64,000 nucleotides of DNA from Ectopseudomonas composti (GTDB lineage Bacteria > Pseudomonadota > Gammaproteobacteria > Pseudomonadales > Pseudomonadaceae). The notes below the pieces were generated by a model, which had not been told where the DNA came from, made no database searches, and was given only the letters and a program-made list of their open reading frames with translations. The stretch spans positions 62,001 to 126,000 of the forward strand of contig NZ_FOWP01000014.1 in assembly GCF_900115475.1 (NCBI RefSeq). Reading direction: 5' to 3'. The position numbers and the translations under genes were made by a program. How positions within the stretch are numbered: the first letter of the stretch is position 1; every line of letters starts with the position of its first letter. Positions 43,706 to 55,000 of the stretch are shown piece by piece.

Positions 43706-44388
43706 GCGAAGTGTGACCTACCCGTGCCGGTAAGTGCGGCGGGAAGATCCTTGAGGTGGCGGCCACTACAATCTCTACTCCGTACGTTGCGCCAGATGTT
43801 CACCGCCCAAGAGCGAACAAGTGCCTTCACGATTTCTCTACGTGAGACGGTATTGCCGGCGTTGCGCATCAGGCAGTGCAGCACCAGTGAATCCTGATGG
43901 GAAAGTCGCCGCCCCTGGCGATTGGGAGCCTTGAGTTCTTGTGGCCCAATGTCCAGCTGCCAGGGCGATGACTCCCTTTGCAGGTCGAGGCGGCGGCGCA
44001 AGGCTTCGAGGACGGCTGCCAGTTCGTTCAAGTCGCAGCCCTTGGACAGGTAGTGGTCGACGCCTTGGCGAAAGCCGGTGACGCGCTTATCGGGTGTGCT
44101 GCGTGCGGTGAACGCGACGATACCGAGCGTGCTGCCGCTGCTGCGCAGTTGGTGAATCAGATCCAGGCCGTCGCCATCCGGAAGGCCCAGGTCGATCACT
44201 GCCAAATGATGGCGGCGCTCGTCGAAGCCTTCGGTGAAGGCAGCGAGGCTTCCGGCGGCGGTCACGCGATAACCGGATTTCTCGAGAAACTCGGCCAGTT
44301 CCTGGGCGAGAGCGGGTTCGTCTTCGAGCAGGATGAGTTCAATCATGGGCAGTCGGACAAGAGAAAATACATCCAGGAGCGGGTTCAT
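43699..44388 (-). pseudogene. OmpR-family response regulator, C-terminus broken
   Basis: The frame encodes 229 aa, or 215 from the internal MIELILLEDEPALAQ at 44346, which is the usual receiver-domain start. The receiver domain is intact, with Asp in AVIDLGLPDGDG and Lys in YLSKGCD. The winged-helix domain begins normally (RRLSHQDSLVLHCLMRN, VSRREIVKAL), but everything after EIVKAL is unrelated to the family, and the recognition helix and wing are missing. In a shifted frame the bases read LLGGEHLAQR, which partly fits the expected continuation, so a frameshift is likely. It is divergent from the TolC-like gene, has no partner kinase here and would not bind DNA normally. Confidence 0.7.
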
Positions 44389-44464
44389 CGCTCTTTTGAG
44401 AGGGTCATTTTTGTGAACGTCTAGTCAAGCCTGCTCGGCTTTTGAAAGGTGTTAGCGGAAATCA

Positions 44465-44525
44465 CCTGAAAAATGTCAGGTTTTGTCAGTTTCGCTGAAT
44501 GGCACAACGCTAGTATTGTTGTGCC
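44465..44525. promoter_or_regulatory. Two inverted repeats in the regulator/TolC-like divergent region
   Basis: CCTGA/TCAGG (44465-44480, 6-base spacer) and the perfect 8-bp dyad GGCACAAC/GTTGTGCC (44501-44525, 9-base spacer) lie upstream of the T1SS genes. The second begins with TGGCAC, half of a sigma-54 -24 box, but the -12 box does not fit well. They may be operators for the lost regulator. Confidence 0.45.
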
Positions 44526-44568
44526 GGTGCGACTCCCGGCATGACGATGACCATGACGGGTGTGCCCC

Positions 44569-45951
44569 ATGCTTTCAAGAATCAAACCTGCCTTACAGGC
44601 CCGGCGAGAACTGCTCGCCGCCTGTGTACTGCTCTGCTCCGCGAATGCTTCTGCCGATCAGGGTTTTGCCGCCAATCTCGATCGTATCCTGCGTGAACAC
44701 CAATTGGTGCGGATGGTGGACGCCGATGTCGAGACCGCTCGTGAGCAGGTCAATGTCGAAAAGGCTGCCTATTACCCGAAGCTGACCGTGAATGCCGGCG
44801 CTGGGCGCAGAAACACCCATCGTGAAGAGGGCACGGACGGGCATTACGATCCTGTCGATGCCAGCGTGGGACTCAATCAGTTGATCACCGACTTTGGCGC
44901 CACGTCTTCGCGTGTCCAGGCGGCCAAGGTCGTACTGGTTAAGGAAGAGGCCGAGCGCGAACTGCAGGTGCAGAACCTCATCCTGGCAGCTATCGAAGCC
45001 CAGCTGCAGGTTATCCAGGCCGAGCGCACACAATCCTACGCCCGCCAGTCCGAGCAGAACATCAAACAGCAGACCTCGTTGGAGAACGCGCGCATGGAGG
45101 CCGGCCGTGGCTATGCGACCGACGTGCTGCAGGCGAAGTCGCAACTGGCTGGCGCCGAGGCGCGCCGAGTCATGGCCGATAGCCGCATGCGCGAATCCCT
45201 GAACCGTTATCGGGTGATCTTTGGCGAGTCCGCAATTGCCCCGGATACCCTGGAGGCACTGGCCGTTCCCAGCGACCGCCTGCCGGCTTCAGAAGCCGCC
45301 ATCGTCGACAGCGTGCGCCAGCAGAACCCTGACTTGCTCGCGGCCATCAAGCGTGCCGAAGTCACCCTCGCCGAGCGTGATGCCGCGCGCAACAAGGAGC
45401 TCATGCCGCGCCTGTCATTCCGCCTCAGCCAGGAGCACTACGAGGACTACGACGACACGCCGGGATTCCGCAACGACACCAAGGCCATGGTCAATTTCGA
45501 CTGGCAGTTCGACCTTGGCATGCGCGCCAACTACGTGACCCGCACTGCCGATCAGGCCGTTGCCAGTGCCCAGGAGAAAGCCGACTACGTGCGTATTCAG
45601 GCCATGGAAGAAGCCCGCAACGCCTGGGTCTCCTGGGAGACTTCGCGTGAGCGCGCTGACCATCTGCGCAATCAGGTGCGCATCGCCGGAAGCTTCCTTG
45701 AGCTCGCCCGCAAGGAGCGTGAGATGGGGCGTCGCTCCCTGCTCGATATCCTCAACGGCGAAATTGGTCTGATCAATGCCCAGAGCGACGCTACCGCCGC
45801 CGGTATCGACGAGATCATCGCCGCCTATCGTCTGCTGCGCGCAACGGGGCAATTGACCCCGGGGATTTTCCGTCAGCCGGGGATCATCGTTCCTGCGGCG
45901 CGCGTGCTGCCCGTCGCTTCCCTGGAAGTGGGCCAGCCCAGCGCCAACTGA
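44569..45951 (+). CDS. TolC-like outer-membrane channel of a type I secretion system
   Basis: The 460-aa protein is an outer-membrane efflux/TolC-family protein. The start is the ATG at 44569; an in-frame GTG lies 9 bases upstream. The signal peptide (LLAACVLLCSANASADQ) is followed by two TolC repeats: VNVEKAAYYPKLTVNAGAG and DFGATSSRVQAAK in the first, and RNKELMPRLSFRLSQEHYED and GMRANYVTRTADQAVASAQ in the second. MGRRSLLDILNGEIGLINAQ is typical of LapE/TolC-type T1SS proteins. It is the first gene of the T1SS operon and probably exports the giant protein encoded next. Confidence 0.92.
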   Translation: MLSRIKPALQARRELLAACVLLCSANASADQGFAANLDRILREHQLVRMVDADVETAREQVNVEKAAYYPKLTVNAGAGRRNTHREEGTDGHYDPVDASVGLNQLITDFGATSSRVQAAKVVLVKEEAERELQVQNLILAAIEAQLQVIQAERTQSYARQSEQNIKQQTSLENARMEAGRGYATDVLQAKSQLAGAEARRVMADSRMRESLNRYRVIFGESAIAPDTLEALAVPSDRLPASEAAIVDSVRQQNPDLLAAIKRAEVTLAERDAARNKELMPRLSFRLSQEHYEDYDDTPGFRNDTKAMVNFDWQFDLGMRANYVTRTADQAVASAQEKADYVRIQAMEEARNAWVSWETSRERADHLRNQVRIAGSFLELARKEREMGRRSLLDILNGEIGLINAQSDATAAGIDEIIAAYRLLRATGQLTPGIFRQPGIIVPAARVLPVASLEVGQPSAN

Positions 45952-46047
45952 GTCTTGAGTCATCGCAATCGCATCGACATGCACGCACCTGTTCCAGGTG
46001 CGTTCGCGCTTCCAAAAGACAGGCTGTAGATAGCAGGAGTAGCCTCA

Positions 46048-49000
46048 ATGGCTGAATTGACGAGTGCACAGATCGATACCCTGGTTCGTGCCGTACAGGT
46101 TGTCACGGATTTCCTGAATGGGCGCGCACCCGACGGGATCGATTCGCTCGAGCAGGCCCTGGCTGCCATGAGTCAGATGCTCCACGCTGCCGGCATTCCC
46201 GTGCAGTTGGTCGAGAGCCTGCGTCAGTCCATTGCCGAGCAGGCGCGCGCCGCTCAGGCTCAGCCGGAGGCAGTTGAGGCGTTCTCCTGGGTGCAGAGCT
46301 GGTTGGCAAATGCCGATATCGAGGTTCAGAGACTCGATGAAGGAAGCACTAGCGCGCCCCTCGATGTGCTTGCGCCCATTGTGGAAGCCGCTCCGTCGAT
46401 CTCGGCTCCAGCTCCGTTCGACAGCACACACCGTCCTGAAATTACCGGCTTGCTGGGCCAGGATATCGATCGAAGCGATGTGGCGACACAACCCGAGCGT
46501 ACGCAACTGACCGGTGACCTCAGCGGTAGCGGCGTGTTGCCCCCGGGTGTGCCGCCGGAGCTGGCGGTGCTCAACCTCGACGGTTTTGGCCCTGGTTTGC
46601 TCGGTGGCGTCACGTCGGGTATTGGCCCGGGTGGCGCATCGCAGGGGACTGGTGGCGTCGCAGGCGGCGGCCTCGGTGTGTTCCCCAACTTCCGTGACGA
46701 TAGCGGTATCGGCAGCAGTTTGTCTGCCGGCACGGATCGCGGCCTGCCCACTGATACTGGCGGCAACGAGAACACGCCTCCGACTGGTAGCAGCCAGCCG
46801 GCTCCGGTTCTTTCCGTGCGGGGTGGTGGCGACGTGGTCGAGGGCGACGACGGCGATACCATGGTGCTGGTGTTTACCGTGAGCCGCACGTCCGCAACCG
46901 GTGCTGCTCAGGTGCAGTGGACGCTCAATGGCCTGGATCCGGCGCTGTTCGGCGGCTCGCTGCCCAGCGGCGCGCTGGTTTTCGCCGATGGCCAGATCGA
47001 GCAACAGATTCGCATCGAGGTGCCAGGTGATTATCTGGCGCAGGGTGACCGCACTGCCGTGGTGTCCTTGAGCAGCCCGAGTGCGGGCAGCCAGCTGGGC
47101 CAGTCCAGTGCCTCGGTACAGATTCTCGACAACGACGCCACCGTCAGCATCCAGGCCACGCGCCTTCAGGTGCTGGAAGGCGACGAGGGCGAGCAGCAGT
47201 TGCTGACCTTCGTGGTCACCCGCAGCAACGGCCGTGCTCAGGCAACCATCGACTGGGCTGCCAGCGGCCTGGACGAGGCCGACATCGGTGGCCAGCTACC
47301 GTCCGGCACCCTGACCTTCGGTGTCGGCGAGGTGAGCAAGACCATCAGCATTCCGCTGCTCGGCGACCGTGTGGTGGAGCCCAATGAAGTGCTGCAGGTC
47401 AGTTTGAGCAACCCCAGCAGCAACCTGACCATCGTTACCGCTGACGCCACCACCACGGTGCTCAACGATGACGGTCTGGTGTCGATTCGTGCCAACCAGG
47501 CGCAGATCGTCGAAGGCGACACTGGCACCACCACGACCATCAGCTTCACCGTTACCCGCACCGATTCGCTGAGCAGCGGTTCGGTGCGCTGGTCGGTCAG
47601 CGGTGTCGATGCCGAGGATCTGATCGAAGGCATCGATGGTGGCCTCCTGCACTTCGCGGCCGGCGAGACCAGTCGTGACATCGTGCTTACCGTGCGTGGC
47701 GACCGTGAGGTCGAGGACGACAAGACCCTGACCGTCAGCCTGCAGAGCGAGCAGAGCAATTTGCGCGTCTCCGGTGGCAGTGCCAGCACCGTGATCCTCA
47801 ACGATGACACCGGCGTCAGCCTGCGCGGCGTGACCATGGACGTGATGGAAGGCGGCCAGGGTCAGCAGACCGCGATCACCTTCATGGTCACGCGCTCCGA
47901 GTTGCTGGATCAGAGTCTCAGCATCGATTGGCGCTTCGTCCGTGTGGGTACCCATGCCGCCGACGCCAACGATTTTATTGCCGGGCAGAACCTGCTCAAC
48001 CTGGCCGACGGCATGCCCAGTGGCGGCGTGACCTTCGCGCCCAACGAGACGCAGAAGCTGGTTACGGTCTGGGTCAAAGGTGACAACCTGGCGGAAATGG
48101 ACGAGACCTTCGGCATCGTCCTGCACAACCCGCCGGCCGGTGTGCAGATCATCAACGGCGAAGCCTACGGCACCATCCGCACCGATGAATCGGTGTACAG
48201 CATCGAGGCCCTGACGCCGTCCACCGTCGAGGGCAATGGCGCTGGCGGCGTGCAGGCCTTCATCGTTACCCGCACCGGCAACATCAGCAGCGCCGGGCAG
48301 ATCGGTTACCAGATCGCCGGCTATGGCGAGCTGCCGACCGACATCAACGATTTTGCCGCTGACGAGCCCATGAGCGGCACCGTGCAGTTCGCCGCGGGTG
48401 AAAGCAGCAAGGTCATCTATGTGCGCCTCAATGGTGATACCCAGATCGAGGGCACCGAGAGCTACACCGTGTCGCTGCAGGCACAGGACGCCAACAGCCA
48501 GATCGACGTCGGCGCGGCACTGGCCAGCATCGACTCGGATGACCAGGCCGTCTCCATCGTCGCGCGCAATGCCAACGTGCGTGAAGGCACCACCAGCACC
48601 ACGCCGCTGGAGTTCGTGGTTACCCGTACCGGCGAGCTGTCGCTGTCCGGTACCGTGCAATGGCATGTGCAGGGCTTTGGTAGCAACCCGGTAGACGCGG
48701 CCGACTTCGGCGGCACGTGGCCCTCTGGTACCGTCGAGTTCGCACCGGGCCAGAGCAGTGCGGTGATTCGTTTCAGCGCGACCCCGGATAGCCACTACGA
48801 GCCCACTGAAGGGTTGCAGGTGGTGATCAGCAGTACCACGCCAGGCATGACCGTGATTCAGGATCGCGCCAATGGCAGCCTGATCAACGATGATGCGCGC
48901 CTGATTCTCGACGAAACCGGCCTGGTCGCCGCCGAAGGCAATAGCGATACACCGCGCTCGCTGAACTTCACCGTGCAACGCCAGGGTGACCTGACCCAGA

Positions 49001-52000
49001 GCGTCAGTGTCGACTGGAGCCTGCTGTTCGGCAGCGATGCCAACGCCGCCAATGCCGCGGATTTCATCGCTGGCACCGCTTTCAACGGCACCCTCGAGTT
49101 CGGTCGTGGCGTACAAAGCCTGGTGGTTACGTTGCCGCTGTCGCCGGACAACCTGGTGGAGCTCGACGAAACCTTCCAGGTGGTGCTGAGCAATCCCAGC
49201 CCAGGTGCGGAAATCTCCGTCGGTTCGGCCAATGGCCTGATCCGCAACGACGACGTGGTGTTCAACCTGCTGTCCCAGGCCGACAGTTTGGAAGGCAGTG
49301 GTGGCAGCCATGAGCTGCGCTACGTGGTCGAGCGCAGTGGCGACCTGACTGGCAGTGACACCATTACCTGGAGTCTTGCCCCGGGCGCTGTCAATGGCGT
49401 GGATGGCAGTGATTTCGTCGGTGGCGTGCTGCCCAGCGGCACGCTGGTGTTCGCCGCGGGCGTTGATCGCCTGGAGATCGTCCTGCACATCGCCACCGAC
49501 TCGCAGCTTGAGGCTGACGAGAGCTTCGTGCTCAGTCTCGGCGCCCCAAACCCGGGCGCCACGGTTGGCAATGGCAGCGTCAATGGCCTGCTGCTCAATG
49601 ACGACCAGCAGTTCGCCATCCAGGCGCAGACCACCAGCGTCGCCGAAGGCGGCGATGGCCAGATAGCGCAGCTGAATTTCCTGGTCAACCGTACCGGCTA
49701 CCTGAGCGGCACCGGTAGTGTGGCCTGGCGCGTGGTCGGCGAGGGCGGTAACCCGGTCGACGGCGCCGATTTCGTCGGCGGCGTGCTGCCGTCCGGCACG
49801 CTCGACTTCACCAGCGGCCAGACCAGCCAGACCATCACCCTGCAGGTGGCCGGCGACTATCGCCTGGAAGCCAACGAAGGGTTACGCGTCGAGCTCTACA
49901 ACCCTTCCACTGGCGCCAGTCTGGGCAACTCCTCGGCTTCTGCGACCATCACCAACGACGACACTGGTCTGGCCATCGCCACTACCCGCAGTGGCCTGGT
50001 AGAAGGTGACAGTGGCAGCGTCATCCATGAATTCACCGTGACCCGCTCCGGGGTCACCACGGGCACCACCAGCGTCGACTGGAGTCTGTCTGACGAGGTC
50101 GATGCAGCGGACTTCGTTGGCGGGGCGCTGCCGTCCGGTACCGTCACCTTCGGCCCGGGCGAGACCAGCAAGGTCATCCAGATCGCCGTGCGTGGCGACC
50201 GCGACGTGGAGGGCGATGAGTCCTTTACCGTGACCCTCGGCAACGCCAGTGGTCATGCCGACATCCTGGTTGGCGAGGCGCAAGGCAGCATCGTTTCCGA
50301 TGACATCGGCATCAGTATCCAGGCCGAGCACGCTGTGGTGGATGAAGGCGCAGCGGGCGAAACCCAGGTGTTGCGTTTTACCGTCACGCGCAGCGGTGAC
50401 CTGTCTGGCCCGGTCAGCGTGACCTGGGCCGCCAGCGGACTGCAGGCCGATGATTTCGTCCTCGGCACTGCGCTCAATGGTCTGGTGGAATTCGCCGCCG
50501 GCGAAACCAGCAAGGTCATCGAGCTGACACTGCTCGGTGATGCCGTGCTGGAAAGCGACGAAACCCTCACCCTGACCTTGGGTAATCCGGTTTCGAACCC
50601 GGCACATGGCCAGACCCAACTGCTCACCGACACCGCCAGCACCCTGGTGCGCAACGATGACCTGGCGCTTTCCATCGGCGCTGACCAGGCCAGCGCTACC
50701 GAAAGCGATGCCGGCCAGGAGCGCAGCTTCACCTTTACCGTGACGCGTACTGGCGACCTGCGCGCAACCAGCGTCGACTGGAAAGTGGCGGTCGGGCAGG
50801 GCGTCGACGCCGCCAGCCTGGCCGACTTCGTCGTGGGCCAGGACGCACTCGGCGCTAACGCCGGCTTGCCGTCCGGCACCGTGTCCTTTGCCGAAGGCCA
50901 GACCAGCGTGCAGATCACCGTGCGCGTGGCCGGTGATGGCCACATCGAGTTGGATGAAAGCTTCAGCGTCGAGCTGCAGGCCCGCGATGGCAACACCGAG
51001 CTGACGGTGGCCAGCGCCGAGACCCGTATCGACAACGATGACATGGGCTTCTCCATTACCCCGCTGGCCGCCGACAAGGCTGAGGGCAACAGCGGCACTA
51101 CGGCGTTCACCTTTACCGTGACCCGTGCCGGCGACCTGGGCTCGGCTGCCCTGGTGGACTGGTCGCTGTCCGGTATTGCCAATGCCGCCGACTTCGCTGC
51201 CAGCAGCGGTACTCTGAGCTTCGCCGCTGGCGAGGCAAGCTTGACCCTGACCATCCAGGTCAACGGCGACCTGCAGGTGGAGGCTGATGAAACCTTCACC
51301 GTCACCCTGAACAATGCCCGCCTGGAAGACGGCACGCCGCAGGCGGTGGTCGATGGCACGGCCGATGGGGTAATTCGCAACGACGATCAGGGCTTCTCGG
51401 TGAACGCCGAGCAGGCCAGCATCAGCGAGGGCAACAGCGGCAGCAAGACGGTGATCTACACCATCGTGCGCAGTGGCGACCTCTCTGGGAGTGCTACGGT
51501 CGACTATCAGGTCACTGGCAGCAACGGCGGCGACGCAGCCGACACCATCGGTGGTCTACCGGCCGGTAGCCTGACGTTTGCCCCCGGCCAGTCCGAGCGT
51601 ACCGTCAGCTTCGTTCTGCGTGGTGACACCCGCGTAGAGGCTGACGAGGCCTTCACCCTGACGCTGAGCAACCCCAGCGCTGGCATCCTGATCAAGCCCA
51701 GCGACAGCACGCTGGTCACCAACGATGACACCAACTTCAGCATCAGCGCGCCGGCTGCACAGAACGAAGGCGCCACAGGGGATGTCACCGAATTCACCTT
51801 CACCGTCACGCGTAGCGGCGTGACCACTGGCACAGGCTCCGTGCAGTGGCGCCTGGACCCGGCCACGGGCATCAATGCCACCGATTTCCAGGGTAGCCAG
51901 GATACCCTTGGCAACAACGCCGGGCTGCCCAGTGGTACGGTCAGCTTCGCAGCCGGCCAGACCAGCCAGACCATCACCATCCGCGTGCGTGGCGACAACA

Positions 52001-55000
52001 CCGTGGAGAACAACGAGTCGCTGCAGGTATCGCTGTTCAACCCAACGGGCGGCACCATCGAAGCGGGCGAGGGCACGGCCAGCACGCAGATCGTCAATGA
52101 CGACGCCAGCTTCAGCATCGCCGCCAACGCTGCCACCCAGGCCGAAGGCAATAGCGGCGAGCGCGATGTCGTATTTACCGTGACCCGCAGCGGTTCTCTG
52201 AGCGGCGCCCGCGACATGACCTGGACATTGTCCGGTGGCTTGAACGCCAGCGATCTCGGTGTTGGTCAGGCCTCCAGTGGTACACTCAGCTTCGCCGATG
52301 GCCAGAGCACTGCCACCGTGGTGATCCGCGTGCGCGGCGACTCCAATGTCGAGGATGACGAGGCCGTCACCGTGACGCTCTCCAACCCCTCGGCCAACGC
52401 CAGCATCGGCACCGCCAGCGCCACCACCACCCTGACCAACGACGACGCCTCGCTGAGCATCAGCCCATTGTCCGCCGACAAGGGCGAAGGCAACAGCGGC
52501 TACGTCGAATTCACCTTTACCGTGACCCGAGCCGGCTACACCAACCAGGTCAGCACGGTTGACTGGCGGGTCGACCCCAGCGTCGCCAACTCGGTGAGCG
52601 GCGCCGACTTCTTCGCCTCCCAGGCCGCTGGTGTGCTGCGCGATGTCGATGGTATCCCCTATGGCACCGTGACATTCGCCGTGGGCGAAACTAGCAAGAC
52701 CATCACCCTGCGCGTGGCCGGTGACAGCCAGCTCGAAAGCAATGAAACGCTGCGGGTGCTGCTGGAGAACGCCTCGCCCGGCAACGAGATCGCCACGGCC
52801 AGTGCCGATGGCGTGGTGCGCAACGACGATGCCGAACTGAGCATCACGGGTACCCTGTCGCGCAGCGAAGGTGACGCCGGCCATGGTACTAGCGCGTTCT
52901 TCGAGTACACCGTCACCCGCACCGGCAACCTGAACCAGACCAGCACGGTTGACTGGGCCGTGCAGCATGTCGATACCAACTACCTGGATTTCACCAACGG
53001 CTCGGTAAACTTCAACCCGTCCGGTACCCTGACGTTCGCGGCGAACGAGGTCACCAAGACCTTCCGCGTATACGCCTATGGCGACACCGGGGTGGGCAGC
53101 ATCGAAGGCAACGAGCGCTTCAATCTGGTGCTGAGCAACCCCAGCGGCGGCACCTCAATTGGTAGCAGCGGTAGTGTGCAGAGCACCATCACCAATGATG
53201 ACACCCTGGTCACCATCGAGTGGGCACAGGCGCGTCAGGCTGAGAAGATCGACGGCGAGAACACCACCTACACCATTACCTTGACCCGTAGCGGCGATAC
53301 GGCCAAAGCCTCCAGTCTGAGCTGGAATGTGAGCGGCCACGACGTCGTCGATTACAACAACGGACGCTGGGAGTACTCAGCCGACGGTGCAGACTTTGTG
53401 GGCGGTACCTTGCCATCGGGCACGGTCAGCTTCGCCAGTGGCGAGACCAGCAAGACCGTGACCATCACCGTGCGTGGTGACAATGTCGTCGAGGACGACC
53501 AGTGGTTCAAGGTGCAGTTCAACAACGTCAGTGGTATCGACGAGCTGCGCGCCCCGCAAACCGGCAGCCAGAATATTTACACCGCTGATCAGACGCTGCA
53601 GAACGGCACCAGCGCGTCCACCGTCTACCTGTTCGGCGAGATTCAGCGTGACGAGGCCGAGTTCTACATTCAGGACACGCCCACTACCGGTCGCAATCGT
53701 TTAGAGGGCGATACCGTCGCCGATGGCGGCAGTGCTTCTGACGGTTACATCGAGCATACCTTCGCCGTCTATCGCACCATCTCCACTGCCGGGCCAGCCT
53801 GGGTCGACTGGGCGGTGCAGACCAGCGTCGGCAGTTATGCGTCGATCAGCGCCGACGACTTCTGGAACGGCACCATTCCGTCAGGTCGCCTGGAGTTCGC
53901 CGACGGCGAGTCGGTGAAGTACGTCACCATCCGTACTCAGGTGGATGACCTCGGCGAGTACGACGAGGCTTTCCGCCTCTACCTGAACCAGGCCAGCCCG
54001 GGTAGCAGCATCCAGCCTGGTTCGACGGCAAGCCCGCCCAACGGCGCTATCAATAATCACGTGGTACTGCAGAACGACGACACCCGCTTCGATGTCAGCG
54101 GCGAGCGTATCGCTGAAGGTGACGAGTTGGTCTTCACCATCACCCGCGCTGGTGACCAGCGTGGCAGCGACTCCGTGGATTGGGAAATCGTCCTGGGCGG
54201 TTCGGAGGCGAGTAACGAGTCCAACAACGTTCGTAATGACTGGTACAAGCTCGACCCGTCCGACCTGGACATGGACGCGATCCTGGCCAACAACCCGGAC
54301 CTGTCCTGGAATGCGGCCACCCGTACACTGAGCGGCAGCTTCACCTTCGTCGATGGTGAGTTGACCAAGACCGTCACCCTCTACACCGTCAACGACACGC
54401 TGACCGAGACCTGGCGTGAAGAAGTGCAGATGGTGCTGAGCAACCCGCAGAACCTCGATGGTGATATCGAGACGCCGGCGCTCGGCTACAACCAAGGCGG
54501 CTGGGTATTGAACGATGAGCCGGCCGCACTGCTCGGCGTGACCAGCAGCACCAGCGAGGTTTACGAAGGCAACACCGGCACCACCAGCGTTACCTTCACC
54601 ATCACCCGTACCGCACAGCCGGGCGGCAGCGTGGACTACGCCAGCAGCGTGGCCTGGCAGATCGTCGGCAACAACATCAACGGGGGTGGCAACGGCGGGG
54701 CGCAGGTGAGCGGTTACGGCGGTAACACTGTCTGGTCGTATTCGCCTTACACCAACACCACCTACGGGGTCGTGAGCTTCGCCGCAGGCGAAACCAGCAA
54801 GCAAGTCACCGTGACCTTCCCGGGTGACACCGTCATCGAGCCGGATACGCTGCTGAACTTCTCGCTCATCTCGCCGAGCGACGCCTACAACAATACGTTC
54901 ATCGCCTCGCAGTACCGTGACGAGTACGGTCCGACCGGCCTTGATCCGGCGCAGAACAGTGCCAGCACTACGCTGAAGAACGACGATATCCGCCTGTGGG

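Noticed and set aside
44500..44514. Sigma-54 promoter upstream of the TolC-like gene
   Set aside because: TGGCAC fits the -24 box, but the expected TTGC at -12 reads TAGT, so the match is only half. It is kept as part of a dyad instead.
46048..46800. LapA-type retention module with LapG cleavage site in the giant protein
   Set aside because: No TAAG or similar dialanine site and no LapA-like start sequence were found in the first 250 residues.
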